NCBI RefSeq assembly: GCF_001029105.3 | Contig: NZ_CP011808.2 | Coordinates: 1-64,000 of the forward strand | DNA from: Pandoraea faecigallinarum | Lineage (GTDB): Bacteria; Pseudomonadota; Gammaproteobacteria; Burkholderiales; Burkholderiaceae | DNA length: 64,000 bases | Direction of reading: 5' to 3' | Shown: piece by piece, positions 47,373 to 58,085 of the stretch | How positions within the stretch are numbered: the first letter of the stretch is position 1 | Layout of the letters: each line of letters begins with the position of its first letter | Position numbers and translations under genes: made by a program | The notes under the pieces: model-generated | The model's input: only the letters and a program-made list of their open reading frames with translations | Databases searched by the model: none | What the model was told of the DNA's origin: nothing

Positions 47373-48580
47373 TGTCCAGTCCTCCACTTCTCGACATACA
47401 TATCGTCTAACCACCGGCAGTATTCCATCAATGGCTGCCGTACCCGCTGCACCGTTTTTGCGACACCATCGGACTTGCTGATGTCAAACACGGTCGACAG
47501 CGCCAACGCTCCATTACTCATCACCGAACTGGCCGGAATCTCGATCGTGTTCAGCCACTCCCCATACGCGCGTTGCACCCAGGAGCGCACAATCGGCGCC
47601 GACGAGGTAGCCCCGTAGTCCACCTTAGAGAGCAACAGCGAAATGAAGTCATAGCTCTTGTTCGCCTCGAACTCCATGAAGTTGCGAGCGATGTCGGAGA
47701 ACAGGCTCCAGAACGACACCGAACTGATGAAGTCGAGGCTCTCCGGGACGAGGGGCATCACCATCGAGTCGGCGGCCATGAGCGCATTGAGTGTCAGATA
47801 GGACAGCGACGGGGCGGTATCGAGGATGATGTAATCATACTGTTGCCGAAGCGGCGCCAAGCCGTTACGCAGGATCGCCCAAAACTTAAATGCCGGATTG
47901 AGCTTAAGCATTGCTGGCATGTGAAACTCAGCGCCGAACAGCGACGGGTGGGCCGGAATCACATCGAGACCGTCCCAATACGTCGGTTGAATGACGCCCG
48001 CGAGCCCGCCCTCGATGTTCTGATCGTAGATGTAGGGCAATACGGTCGCGTCCTCGTCGACCTCTTTTTCGGCATATAGGCCGCACAACTCCGAGAGCGA
48101 CGCCTGCGGGTCAAGATCGATCGCCAGCACTTTGCGCCCGCGCAAGCTCAGCCCTTGCGCGAGACACATGCTCGTGGTCGTCTTGGTGGAGCCTCCCTTG
48201 AAATTGGCGACGAGAATGACCTTGCCGTCGGCCGGGCGTGAGCCCGTGACGAGCGGCGAGGGATAGATCTCCGCCACCTGCTGCACGTAGGCCCGCGTTT
48301 CCGCCAACGTGAAAACCCGGCTGCGCCCACTGCCCGATGCCGCGCCCGGCGGCAACGTGCTGCCTTCGCGCGTCGCGAGATAATGAATTTTGCTTCGATC
48401 CAAGCCGCAAAACTCCGCCACTTCGGACGTGGTGTAGACCGGCGCGGCCTTTCGTGGACGTGGGGCCAAGATTTGTTCGCGAAGCTCGTCAGTCAGCGTC
48501 GCGACCTTTTCCGAGAACTCCGCAATCTCGGCCAAACTCACGCGCCGATCAATCACTGGCAATTCGCTTTTTTTCTTCAT
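47369..48580 (-). CDS. parA: ParA partition ATPase (type Ib, with N-terminal HTH)
   Basis: 403 residues. N-terminal helical and winged-HTH region (TTSEVAEFCGLDRSKIHYLA) as in autoregulatory plasmid ParA proteins, then the deviant Walker A VANFKGGSTKTTTSMC, VLAIDLDPQASLSELC and YIILDTAPSLSYLTLNAL. ATP-dependent binding to nucleoid DNA moves ParB-parS complexes. ATG at 48580 preferred; a TTG at 48598 is in frame. The AT-rich upstream stretch (TTTATTAAATTTTTG) probably holds its autoregulated promoter. Confidence 0.92.
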   Translation of the reverse strand: MKKKSELPVIDRRVSLAEIAEFSEKVATLTDELREQILAPRPRKAAPVYTTSEVAEFCGLDRSKIHYLATREGSTLPPGAASGSGRSRVFTLAETRAYVQQVAEIYPSPLVTGSRPADGKVILVANFKGGSTKTTTSMCLAQGLSLRGRKVLAIDLDPQASLSELCGLYAEKEVDEDATVLPYIYDQNIEGGLAGVIQPTYWDGLDVIPAHPSLFGAEFHMPAMLKLNPAFKFWAILRNGLAPLRQQYDYIILDTAPSLSYLTLNALMAADSMVMPLVPESLDFISSVSFWSLFSDIARNFMEFEANKSYDFISLLLSKVDYGATSSAPIVRSWVQRAYGEWLNTIEIPASSVMSNGALALSTVFDISKSDGVAKTVQRVRQPLMEYCRWLDDMYVEKWRTGQ

Positions 48581-48899
48581 TTCTACACTTTTCGCCAAAA
48601 ATTTAATAAACCGTAGAATACTGCAAACGCTTTAAAAAGTCGTTGTTTGTACGCACGCCGCGCTCTCATAAATGGCGCCTGCGAGCCATGCCGCCGGCTT
48701 GCCCGGTCCAGGCGCCCGAGTCACGCGCTCAGTTCGCGGCATTTGCCGCACATCGCCCCGTCGTGGAACCCCAGCGGCCCCGCGGGCCGGGCCGGCGCCC
48801 CACGACCCTCAGGGTGAGAAAAATTGTGGTTTCCCAAGGCAACACACGCCCGCGCCGCACATTTTTTCCAACCGCAGCCCCGGCTCTGCAACAAAACCT

Positions 48900-49541
48900 C
48901 TCACCTTGCCTGAACCCAAAGGCCTCACCACAGGCAAAAGCCCTTGGCGATAGCCCGCCGGTCCACAATTCTCCTCACCTAGTCGCGCAGCGTCGCCCTC
49001 CTTATTTCATAATGCGGTAAATACAGCGTGGCGCACAAAAAGGCTCACCTATTTGCGGAATTATGCTCACCCCAAACACCCCCTTATCCACAGCAAATCC
49101 GTTGATCCATACGCCCAGCGCGCGCGCTGAGCCGTCTTCTCACAAATTACCTCACCATGAAGGAAAATCTGACGAGCCGCCACATTTGCTCTCACCTTGA
49201 ACCGCAAAATAGCTCACCGTCATCGTGAAAAATGTCTCACCCTGCACAGGGAATTTGGCTCACCTCTGGCACAAAAAGGCTCACCTCAAGCGCTTTAAGT
49301 GCTTGAATTCACTCAATATGCGCTGTCCCTAGTTAGTCAGTTCGTAGGTTCTGTCTATAAAAACAACTTACTTACCCCACCCCACGTCGACGGTACCCCC
49401 GCCAGCGCGATGCCTTCGCGCGACCGCTCGCCCGCGTGCAAACCTAGGTGAGGATTTTTGTGGGTCATCGTGGACAACCAAGGTGAGGGAATTTGTATTT
49501 GTGTTCTCACCGACACGTGGTAGATTCCTCGGCATTGCGAA
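48900..49541. other. oriV: Replication origin with iterons
   Basis: Between divergent parA and repA. At least twelve copies of a CTCACC core occur (48900, 48924, 48974, 49044, 49066, 49151, 49191, 49213, 49236, 49259, 49280 and near 49505), with inverted GGTGAG copies near 49448 and 49483. Those from 49191 to 49285 are about 21-23 bases apart, two helical turns, as expected for Rep3 initiator binding sites. Intervening DNA is AT-rich relative to surroundings. No gene in the interval. Confidence 0.8.
49084..49092 (+). promoter_or_regulatory. DnaA box
   Basis: TTATCCACA, a perfect match to the DnaA consensus, within the iteron array. Confidence 0.8.
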
Positions 49542-49553
49542 GGGGAGAGGACG

Positions 49554-50969
49554 ATGACAGACGAAATCCAGGCGAAAGCGACGTCGCGTCAAATGTCATT
49601 GGCGCTGTTCGAGGATATGCTCGCCGAAGGCCTGCCCATCAGCGACGCCAAACAGGAAATTGGCTACCAACGCAACAACGTTTTCATCGACGTCTCGGAC
49701 GTGGGCATCACGGCGCGCCGGCTGATCGATGCGGCGCACTTCATCGTCGCGCAAGAGACCACCACGCCGAAATACTACGATGTCGAGCTCAGCTTCTTTC
49801 GCTGGCTGATGCGCTACGACAGCTACAACTACAAGCACTTGCGCAAGGTGATTTCGGAGGCGCAAAAGGCGCTGGTGCAGGTGAGCGATACGCCTCCTGA
49901 TCGCGCGCCGACCGAAGACGATCAATGGGTGTCCGTGCAGCTGCTTGGCATCGTGGCGATTCGCCGCGGACGGATTTCGTTCGAAGTGCCGGAGCCGCTG
50001 CTGCGTCACATCAAAGATCCGGACAAATCGCATTGGCTGAGCCTGCGTATCACGTCGGCCTTCACGCTCAGTTATGCGCGCGCGATTTACGATCACGTGT
50101 TGCCCTTCGTTGTTGAGGGCACGACCGGATGGATTGCGTTGGATGAGGTGCGCGCGTGGCCGGGAAAATCGGGCTCTGGGGGAGGGGCGTTCAAGTACTT
50201 CAAGCGAGATTCGCTTGAGCCTGCCGTTCGTCAGATCAACGAACTTTCGGACATCGATATTTCCTACGAAACCCGTACCGAGAGTCCGAAATCCAAAAAG
50301 ATCGATCGAATTCGTTTCCGTCTGGCACGCAAGACGCAAGCGCATGCGATTCGCGCCAATTTGCAAGATGCAAAGGACATCTATCTCACGCTGAAGAACG
50401 AGTTCGGACTGACCGAGCGTCAGTTCGGCATCATTTCGCAGAACCGCGCGAGCTGGACCGACGATCGGATTTATTCGGCCATCGAATATACGCGCACGCG
50501 CCTGCTGCAAGGCAAGATCACGCAGAGTCCGTCAGGGTATCTGATGAAAGCGTTGCGCGAAGGGTGGAACATTTCCCCGGCCGAGAAGACGATGACGAAG
50601 GTGCTGGAAGAGAAAAGCGCGATCGTCAGCGACGAGGTCAAGAAAGTCGCCAAAGCGCAACAGGCGGTGCAGCACAGCAACGCGGTACGGGAAACCGAAG
50701 CGAAAAACAGGCTTGCCGAGGAAGTGGCGACGGGGCGCCAAGTGTTCGATCTGGCCGATGAAAAAGCGCGCAAGGAGCTGCTGCGGGCGTACTTCGCCTC
50801 GGCGGCAGGCAAGCTGACGGTCAAACGACTGAAGCTCGAACCCGCGAGCTTGAGCGAGAGCGACGTTCTGGCGCACCCCGACCTCGCGTGGGCGTTCTGC
50901 CAATTCGTCTATCTGCGCAATAAACCCAAGACCAACGCCGCCGGGGCTCGCCGCACACGCGCTGCCTGA
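49554..50969 (+). CDS. repA: Rep3-family replication initiator (RepA/RepB type)
   Basis: 471 residues with two winged-helix domains characteristic of Rep_3 initiators: YYDVELSFFRWLMRYDSYNY, WVSVQLLGIVAIRRGRISFE and WLSLRITSAFTLSYARAIYD, then a second WH with FKYFKRDSLEPAVRQINEL. The C-terminal 130 residues are helical and charged. It binds the iterons upstream to open the origin and limit copy number. GGGGAGAGGACG precedes the ATG. Length is that of Burkholderia chromid and megaplasmid initiators. Confidence 0.9.
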   Translation: MTDEIQAKATSRQMSLALFEDMLAEGLPISDAKQEIGYQRNNVFIDVSDVGITARRLIDAAHFIVAQETTTPKYYDVELSFFRWLMRYDSYNYKHLRKVISEAQKALVQVSDTPPDRAPTEDDQWVSVQLLGIVAIRRGRISFEVPEPLLRHIKDPDKSHWLSLRITSAFTLSYARAIYDHVLPFVVEGTTGWIALDEVRAWPGKSGSGGGAFKYFKRDSLEPAVRQINELSDIDISYETRTESPKSKKIDRIRFRLARKTQAHAIRANLQDAKDIYLTLKNEFGLTERQFGIISQNRASWTDDRIYSAIEYTRTRLLQGKITQSPSGYLMKALREGWNISPAEKTMTKVLEEKSAIVSDEVKKVAKAQQAVQHSNAVRETEAKNRLAEEVATGRQVFDLADEKARKELLRAYFASAAGKLTVKRLKLEPASLSESDVLAHPDLAWAFCQFVYLRNKPKTNAAGARRTRAA

Positions 50970-51080
50970 GGGGCACGCTCGCTTCGCGGGCCCACGCGGC
51001 GCGCGGCGCGGCAGTGTCAGCGGCTGGCTGAGCGCTACCTACTACGAGAGAAACGCCCCGGCGAGGCGACCGATTTGAGC

Positions 51081-52334
51081 TCACAGGTGCACCGTGCGGC
51101 GCGCGCCGCCGCGTTCGATGGTAAGGGTCAGCGCGCCCACCGGCGTGGTGTTCAATTGGTCACGTGCATCGGCAATCGCCGCGGCTTCCAGCCGCTGGCC
51201 GTTGATGTCGATGAGCACGTCACCAGGTTGGAGGCCATAACGATCGAGGTCCTTGGGGCCGTTGCTGAAGAACTCGACATGGTCGTCAACGAAGCGAATC
51301 GCGATGCTGCGCAGCGGCTGTCGCTCCTCCTGGGTCACATGGCTCGCCTCGTAGCAAAACTCCATGGTGCTCGGCACGAACATGTAACGATCGAGCCGTG
51401 CGAGGAAATTCAACCCGAGCATGTTTTCGCTGCCTTCGCTCACGCGAAAGCGGCCCAGGGCTTGACCGTCGAACGACAACCCATTGACAAGATGGTCGCG
51501 CGACTGGGAAACGCCGTTGACGGTCGCCGTGGGCGCGGCGGCGCCCACAGGCGTCGTCGCCTTCTGGCTCATGAAATGCGCCAATGTGGGCTGCTCAGCC
51601 ACGATCGAATAGCGCGCCCCGGTATCAAAGCGAAACGTTGCCCAAGCCTCACCAAAGTTGAGGACGATACCGGGCGACAGCCCGAAGCTGTCTTCGTAGG
51701 GCACGCAATGGCCGAAGCGCTCGGCGCCTGGGCGGTGGCGCCAGACCGTCAACACGCCGCTGCGATTATCGGCCACCCAGTTCAATTGACGAAAAGCGTC
51801 CATGCCAAGCATGCCGTCAATTTTTCTCCCGGCGGCCTGTGACACCAACGAAAGATCGAGGCCGATCCATGGCAGGACGCCAGGGATCTCGTAGCTGCCC
51901 AGTCCAATGGGGAGCGACTGCCACAGGCGGACCTGCGCGCGGGTAAGCTTGCCGTTCGGCGTTGACAAGCCATTCTCCAGCATCTTATGGAAAATGACGG
52001 GAATCTGCGCGTCGTTCGCCACGCGCGTGATCGACGCCGCGAGCTGGTTGTCGATCACCGAAAAGCTTGCGCCCGTGTCGATGAGAAAGTGATAGACGGC
52101 GCCGCCGATGGTGACGGGGACAATGAATCCGGTGTTTGCCTTGAACGAGGCGTTCATCACCGGCGTGGCGTCGCTGCGTGCCGGCTCGGTCCGCTCGCCA
52201 CAGCCCGCTGTGAACAGTGCTACCGCGCCCATGAGCACGAGCGTGGCGAACCGCGAGCCGCGACGGCGGCCTGTCAGGGTGATGCTGTGGGTGGGGCGAT
52301 GGCGTTGTTCAGGATTGACGGAAGCGTTGGTCAT
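51081..52334 (-). CDS. Retropepsin-like aspartyl protease lipoprotein with PDZ domain
   Basis: 417 residues. Signal with lipobox (LVLMGAVALFTAGC), so a lipoprotein. Two DTG motifs, FLIDTGASFSVID (about 95) and FRFDTGARYSIVA (about 235), give a tandem retropepsin-like protease. A PDZ domain (GLQPGDVLIDINGQRL) ends the protein. Relatives cleave periplasmic proteins; the target is unknown. The upstream in-frame region (to 52448) lacks protein-like features. Confidence 0.85.
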   Translation of the reverse strand: MTNASVNPEQRHRPTHSITLTGRRRGSRFATLVLMGAVALFTAGCGERTEPARSDATPVMNASFKANTGFIVPVTIGGAVYHFLIDTGASFSVIDNQLAASITRVANDAQIPVIFHKMLENGLSTPNGKLTRAQVRLWQSLPIGLGSYEIPGVLPWIGLDLSLVSQAAGRKIDGMLGMDAFRQLNWVADNRSGVLTVWRHRPGAERFGHCVPYEDSFGLSPGIVLNFGEAWATFRFDTGARYSIVAEQPTLAHFMSQKATTPVGAAAPTATVNGVSQSRDHLVNGLSFDGQALGRFRVSEGSENMLGLNFLARLDRYMFVPSTMEFCYEASHVTQEERQPLRSIAIRFVDDHVEFFSNGPKDLDRYGLQPGDVLIDINGQRLEAAAIADARDQLNTTPVGALTLTIERGGARRTVHL

Positions 52335-52785
52335 AACGGTGAAATGTCCGGAAATGCCCGCTAAGTGGGGCCTAAAAAATTGATTCGTCGCTCGACGGCG
52401 TGACCCGGATGCGGAAGTCACTGGGCGCCGTTTATTGGGGCCGCTCATTGGAGCAGCTCATCGGGGGGCGCCCGGCAAACTGCCCAGTGTACGCCCGACC
52501 GCGCCCGAGGCGCGGAGTCAATGCGGCCGAAATTCGGCATGACGTTTGTGCGTGTGACGGCCATTGTCTTGGCGACCCGCTATCGAGCCGGTGATTGCCC
52601 GCCGTATTCGTCATTCGGCGGCGCCGTACCATGTGGCCGTGTGGTGGCCACCGTCGGCGTCATCGGCTCGGTTGGCGCGACGTGGTTCGCCGGGCGGGCA
52701 GGGTCTCGGACACGGGGGAACAACGCGCTGCGCCTGGCCTCGCTGCCCGGCGCTGCCCGCCGCGCAAGGCCGTTGTCTGACGGCC
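52335..52785. other. Intergenic region
   Basis: About 450 bases upstream of the aspartyl protease. No gene recognised; GC-rich frames on both strands appear spurious. Confidence 0.35.
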
Positions 52786-53832
52786 TTACGCAAATCGGGC
52801 GCCCCGTGGAAGTGCCGGTGGCCACGAAGGCACCGTATCGCGGCTCGATGACTCTACCAGCTCGCGCTTGAGCCGGGCCCACGGCTGTGCCAAGGGCTCA
52901 GGCTCATTCTGGGACTCCTTCGTCGCTTCCCACTCGAGGGCGGCGCGCACCAGCCCGACGCCCTCCACCGGGTCGCCGCGGAACGAGAGGCGGCCGTCTG
53001 CGAGCGCGCGCATCAGGGTGCACTGACTGCTCGGGGTGATGTAGAGGCTCTCCAGCGTCGCGTTGATCTGCTGGTCGGTGGGCCGGGGCTGCGCGAGTAG
53101 GTTGTCCAAAGTTCTGTCCGCCGCTTGGGTCAGATCCTTGCGAATGGCGGCCATCGTCGTGGTGCCTATCACCGCACATTTCACGCGGCGGTTCGCGCAC
53201 GCTATCTCGTTCTCAATCGATTCCAGCCACGTCTTCATCTCGCCATGATTCGACACGCGCTCGATCGCCGCGGCTTGGGCTAACATGCTCCCAGTGATGC
53301 CCCCGAGTAATGCCGCGACGCCGACGGTCGTCGTCCATGGCGGAATCACGCCATGCGCGACCGCGACGAGCACGGCAATGCACGCGGCCACCGAGAGCGC
53401 GAGACCGAGCCAAATGGCCGCCTTATCAAGGATGTCGAGCACCCGGCTCGGCTCGAATTTATGCTGGTTCTCCTGTATGTCCTCAACTAGTGAGTCGAAC
53501 GCCGTTACCGCGCCAATCAGCGTCTCAAAGGTCGGCTCGCCCGCCGACGCATTTTTCAGCGCGGTTAGCTTGTCTTGACACACTTTCAAATTGTCGAGCT
53601 CGAGACCGCTGTCCGGCGTCTCTTTCAATTCCTGCGTCAGCGCATCCAGCGCATCCTGAAGCTTGCCGATCTCCCCGAAAATCTCCTTTTTGAGGCTTTC
53701 CGGCACCACCAGCGGGTCTGCGGGCCCTTTCACCGAATCGTGCGCATCCACGGTCGGTGAGCGGCTATCCGCTAACGGTGCGTAGCCGAATGCAGGCGGT
53801 AAGCCCACAGTTAATGCGTCCAGGTTCCCCAT
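52786..53832 (-). CDS. Hairpin-family protein lacking the phosphatase domain
   Basis: 348 residues, starting MGNLDALTVGLPP after AGGAG. Shares with the proteins at 32700 and 58086 an N-terminal coiled domain (LDNLKVCQDKLTALKNA) and a membrane hairpin (LGLALSVAACIAVLVAVAHG, VGVAALLGGITGSMLAQAAA), followed by the charged helical segment. It stops where the metallophosphatase would begin; the last 25 residues (SSSRDTVPSWPPALPRG) look out of frame, so it is probably a 3'-truncated member. Box copy 10 lies upstream. Confidence 0.7.
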   Translation of the reverse strand: MGNLDALTVGLPPAFGYAPLADSRSPTVDAHDSVKGPADPLVVPESLKKEIFGEIGKLQDALDALTQELKETPDSGLELDNLKVCQDKLTALKNASAGEPTFETLIGAVTAFDSLVEDIQENQHKFEPSRVLDILDKAAIWLGLALSVAACIAVLVAVAHGVIPPWTTTVGVAALLGGITGSMLAQAAAIERVSNHGEMKTWLESIENEIACANRRVKCAVIGTTTMAAIRKDLTQAADRTLDNLLAQPRPTDQQINATLESLYITPSSQCTLMRALADGRLSFRGDPVEGVGLVRAALEWEATKESQNEPEPLAQPWARLKRELVESSSRDTVPSWPPALPRGARFA

Positions 53833-54043
53833 AGCGGTATAACTCCTGAAGGTCGGGTGCACGACAACGGTTTGCGCCGCGGGCGCGAGATGCGCCCGAC
53901 CCGAGCGCGCCACACCTATCGGTGCGCGGCACGGCTTTGGCCACCGCCGCGGCGGATCGCGGACGGGCTCTGGCGCCGGCCTGGCGCAAACAGCGGCGTG
54001 CCGGCGGGGCGTTGGGACGCTGCCGGCGGGGGGGATCGTGCTG

Positions 54044-54091
54044 TCGATTATGGGCATCGGCGCGCCGGCTCGCCTAAGGTGAACACCTGAA
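54044..54091 (-). promoter_or_regulatory. Shared dyad promoter box, copy 10
   Basis: Minus strand TTCAGGTGTTCACC, 25 bases, CATAATCGA. About 210 bases upstream of the gene starting at 53832. Confidence 0.75.
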
Positions 54092-55168
54092 GTTGACGTG
54101 CCCGGCGGTATATAGCGTCACGCCGGGGTTCGAGCCCGCCGCTCTGGCGCCGCGCGAGGAATTCCGGACCGTTGCGAGCGTGTTCGGCCAACCGTAACCT
54201 CGCAGCGACAGCGTTTTTCCGTCGAACCGAGGGGCGCGGTGCGCGAGCCCGCGGCGACCGGCATGCCGGTGGGGCATCGGCGTTGCCCGCCCGGCTGCGA
54301 GCCCACGGGCTGCCCGGGTAAGACGCCGTGCGTTGGGACGTCGTGGGAGCGCGCACGGGAGCTCACGCAGTCGCAGACCGTGTTGAGAGACAACCACAAT
54401 GTCAGCCAACGTTTCGAGAACTCGCGACCCGACGGTACGGCGGAATCGAGGTCCCAAAGCGGACGATGCGAAGGCGCGCCGCGAGGCCCGGTCAACGCGG
54501 TATGGTCAACGTGGTACGGGAACGGCGCGAGGCTGTGTCGCCACCCGCCCGAGCACTACACTATCGCTCCCAAGGTTGACGTAGGCCCTCGGGGGGCGCG
54601 ACGAAGGCGGGTAAGCGCTCCGTGCTGAAACCAGGAATCGCTCGCCGAAAATGGCGGCCGAGCTCGAGCGCCGTGCCAAGTGTGAAAGGCTCTGGGTGAT
54701 CCGCAGCGTGACCCCGGCGGCGTCGCGCCGATCCGCAAGATCTTGCGGTCTGCCCTCGTCGGGTTACCGCCGCCGTGCGCTCCGTCGAGGTCCGTCTTGG
54801 CGCGGCGTGCGTGTGCAATGCGACGAACTTGTGCAAAGCGAAATCAAGCGCGTCTGACAGGCTGACCTGAAGGCGTATGGCGCGCCGAAGGGCTGCAAAC
54901 CGATGAATCGGCATTTGCACGGCGTCCATGATCGACGTGTTGGCTCGCAGTCTCGTTGGCTGGCGCGTCGGTTCGCCGTTGACACGTCGCCTGTCGCGTG
55001 GCGCTGCACGGCTCGTGAGTGCCCGCGGGCCTCGGCGGCGCACGGCGGGAGCCGTCAAGCCGACGATCTTCCTCACGTTGGCCCGGAGTGGGGTGGGGCT
55101 GCCCCAAGCCAGTCACCGCTCAAGGGCTCGCGTGCTCACGCGCGCTCCGATGTTGATATCGGATATGG
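54092..55168. other. One kilobase without a recognisable gene
   Basis: Several long Arg/Ala-rich frames occur, as expected in random GC-rich DNA, but none shows a domain or ribosome site. Confidence 0.4.
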
Positions 55169-57220
55169 CTACAGGAGGTCCTCCGCCTGAAACGCCTGGT
55201 CCTGGCTGCGTGCCCGCCGGGCCGCTTCGGAATGCAAATACTGGGACGTGGTCGAGATATTCGCATGTCCCATCAGGTCCCGAACGGCATGCAGATCCGC
55301 GCCCCGCTCCAGGGTGTGGGAGCCGAACGTATGGCGCAGCCAATGGGGGGTTGCCTCACGCAGTCGGGCTGCGTCGGCCGCCGAGACAGGTTCGATGAAA
55401 GCGGCCGCCCCCGCAAAGCACTCACGAAACAGCTCGGCGATTCGATTGCGCCCCAGGCCGGCCGCAGGTGTGTACGCGCCGGACACGCGGTCATACGAGC
55501 CGGGCGCCACACGCGCCGCGTACGGCTCGCCGTCAGCGACCGCGAGCCGCCCGATGATCGGCTCGTCCTTGTGAAGCGCCGAAAGCACGCGACCCAGTCC
55601 GCGCGCCTCAAAATAGTCCTCCAACAGCGGCACGGCGGCGGTGGGAAGCTCGACTTCCCGCAGTTTGTTGCCCTTGCCGCGGACCACCAGCACCCATCGC
55701 TCGCCCAGATCGGCGAGAGACCGGCGCGCGAGCTGGCCGGCTTTGGCCGCTGAGATCTCGGCGAGCCGGGTCCCCGTGACATAGGCGAAGCGAACCAGAA
55801 AACGTTTGCGGATGGCCGCGGGATCGTCAGGGTTCAGGGTCTTGAGGTAGTCGCGCAATATCTGCCACTGTCGCTGGCTCAGGCTTCGGCCGACATCAAT
55901 CTGGCCCGCCTGACGCGACGCGTTGGGCTTCTTCACGGCGTCAAACGGGTTTGACGCAAGATAACGGGTGGCCGTGAGCCATCGACACATGGAGGACAGC
56001 ACGGTCATCGCGTGACGCACGGTCGTGGGCGAGGCCTTGCCGGCCAACGGCCGCCAAGCCGGATGGTAACGCGGCAGGTTTTTGCGAGTGGCCACCCACG
56101 TCGCATGGGGTTGCGGATCGGCTAAAAATTCGCGAAACGCGGTGATGTCTTCGATGCTCAGATCGGAGAATGCCTTTTTTCTCTCGAACACGGCCCACAG
56201 CAAGAGGCGCTCAGCGTGGCCGCGGTAGGAAATCCAGGTATTGCCGCCGGGATGGGCCAGTGTATTGAGCCAGGCCTGGATGGCGCCGAGATCGTCGGCG
56301 GCCGTCACTTGGCGAGCCGCCTCGCCGACATAGCGATTCCTGCCGCGCGCGCCGTTGAGCTCAGGAGGCAGGAGCAGATACTCCAGGGCGACGATCGCGG
56401 CCACGCGTGGGCGCGTCGCCCGTAACCGCTGGTGCTCCGCGCTTCGCGCGGGGATCAGCGCCTGGGCGCTGATGGCGCGCCCGAGCGCGTCCTTGTGCTC
56501 ATCAAGCCAGCCACGGATGCGCGTCGCGGTGACTTCCCCCAGGCGGTCAATGGGGGCGTACCAGCGTGGCCCGCGCGATTCGATGAAATCGGCCAGTTCG
56601 GCCAGCGTGAAAATGCCGGCGCTCTCCAGCCGTGCCGCCACGGCCGGGTGAAACCACCCCGCGACATGGTGGTGCGGTTCAGGCCTGATCGCAAGGAGTT
56701 GCTGCAGGCGAAACAGCGCCTTGACTTGCTTTTGCCGCAGTCGCTCGTTGCGCGCTTGCGCCCGGTCGACGCTGCCGCCGGGAAATTCTGCTTCGAAAAG
56801 CGCGATCAGCTCGCGTTGGCTGAAGCACTGGTGAGGATCCCTTTCTTCGGCAAATTCCTCGAGCGTCGGCACGGCGCTGACGGTAGCAGGCCCGGCAGGG
56901 GCGGGGAGAGACGCCAGGCGTTGCGGCGCAATGGCGAGCAGTCGGGCGGCCGTGTAATCGCGCTCGCGGCGCGCCCCAGCGAGCATCCGGTCGCGGATCC
57001 AGCGCAGCGTGGACTTGGCCATGCGCAGGTCCAGGCCGGTCTCCAGGTACCGATCCGCCAGTTTGTCGAGCGAAATCCCTTCGAGATAGCCGCGAAACAT
57101 CGCAAAGTGCTCGAGACCGAGGTATTCCCGGGTCGGCATGGCCCGGCGCGGCGTGCTTCGCACCGGCCTGGGCAGTGTCGATGCCGGCGCGTTGGCGCGG
57201 CGGGTTTCGAGGTTCGACAT
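55169..57220 (-). CDS. Large tyrosine recombinase, paralogue of 6048-8354
   Basis: 683 residues beginning MSNLETRRAN. N-terminal extension (YLEGISLDKLADRYLETGLD) parallels the other large recombinase, then core-binding (about 330-430) and catalytic domains with Arg in VTGTRLAEISA, Lys in VVRGKGNKLRE, HWLRHTFGS, GHANISTT and nucleophile in SQYLHSEAARR. All catalytic residues are present. It may resolve replicon multimers or integrate elements. Confidence 0.85.
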   Translation of the reverse strand: MSNLETRRANAPASTLPRPVRSTPRRAMPTREYLGLEHFAMFRGYLEGISLDKLADRYLETGLDLRMAKSTLRWIRDRMLAGARRERDYTAARLLAIAPQRLASLPAPAGPATVSAVPTLEEFAEERDPHQCFSQRELIALFEAEFPGGSVDRAQARNERLRQKQVKALFRLQQLLAIRPEPHHHVAGWFHPAVAARLESAGIFTLAELADFIESRGPRWYAPIDRLGEVTATRIRGWLDEHKDALGRAISAQALIPARSAEHQRLRATRPRVAAIVALEYLLLPPELNGARGRNRYVGEAARQVTAADDLGAIQAWLNTLAHPGGNTWISYRGHAERLLLWAVFERKKAFSDLSIEDITAFREFLADPQPHATWVATRKNLPRYHPAWRPLAGKASPTTVRHAMTVLSSMCRWLTATRYLASNPFDAVKKPNASRQAGQIDVGRSLSQRQWQILRDYLKTLNPDDPAAIRKRFLVRFAYVTGTRLAEISAAKAGQLARRSLADLGERWVLVVRGKGNKLREVELPTAAVPLLEDYFEARGLGRVLSALHKDEPIIGRLAVADGEPYAARVAPGSYDRVSGAYTPAAGLGRNRIAELFRECFAGAAAFIEPVSAADAARLREATPHWLRHTFGSHTLERGADLHAVRDLMGHANISTTSQYLHSEAARRARSQDQAFQAEDLL

Positions 57221-57938
57221 AGGCGAAGGTTTCGGATTCGAGGAGCAACGCACGTTTAGCGTCGGGTGACGCCACGTAAGTCGTTGAAAAGATGTCCCAA
57301 AAGTCGCCTCCCCCGGGGAAAAGCGTGAGCCGTAATTTTTTATGCCAAAGATACCACGCAAAACTCGCCATTGCCATAACTACAGTTATAGACAGAGCTG
57401 AATTTAATCCACTGGGGCCGCAGCGCGCGCTTTGCGGGTCGGCTCGCGAGAAGCGCTCGGCGTGAGGCCCGCCGGGCACACGCACCCCGAGCCGCTTTTG
57501 CGCAGGTCGTCGGGCGGGTAGGGGAGATCGGTAGACAGTCGCCCCAGCAGGGCACCTCCGATGGCTTGCCTCGGACCGGCAGGCCGTGCCGTTCGCCCAT
57601 TGATGAAAAATTATCCTCAACAGACGATTTGCAGGACCCGAAACGACTGGCCGGTGCTCGTCAGTGACCGCGATGACGAATAGGCCACGATCGACCATTG
57701 GACGGCTGTGTGGGCCCGCGGCCCGCGGTGCCCGGCCGACGTCACTATCGGGTCGGCTATGCGAAATTTGGGCGAGCGCTTCGCGCCGCGCGCAGCCCAA
57801 CCGTGTCGCGAGCCGAATCACGTGCGTCAACGCCGCAGCGCATCGAAATGGCGAGCACATGTACGCCAACCCGTTATTGCTCCGGGCGGGCTTAGCGACA
57901 CGCACCCTCGATCCGTTGTCGCTGTTCTCGACCATCCC
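57221..57938. other. Intergenic region with a repeat of the 11.3-kb segment
   Basis: Gene-free by inspection. Around 57640-57760 the sequence resembles 11290-11410 in inverse orientation. The region next to 57360 is AT-rich and probably contains the recombinase promoter. Confidence 0.4.
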
Positions 57939-57986
57939 TTCAGGCGTTCACCTGATGTCGACCTTGCTTTGCACGCTGATAATGAT
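57939..57986 (+). promoter_or_regulatory. Shared dyad promoter box, copy 11
   Basis: TTCAGGCGTTCACC, 25 bases, GATAATGAT. About 95 bases upstream of the phosphatase-family gene at 58086. Confidence 0.75.
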
Positions 57987-58085
57987 GGCAAACCGTCAAA
58001 CACCGCGTGACCGTAAAAACGCCGGGACGCCTCCATTCGCGCGTTCTCCCCGCTCAAGCCACTCACCTCCAGGAGTCTCGCCGTT

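Noticed and set aside
54561..55076. 171-codon minus-strand frame
   Set aside because: Arg/Ala/Thr-rich, no start signal or motif, in a region where all six frames are open by chance.
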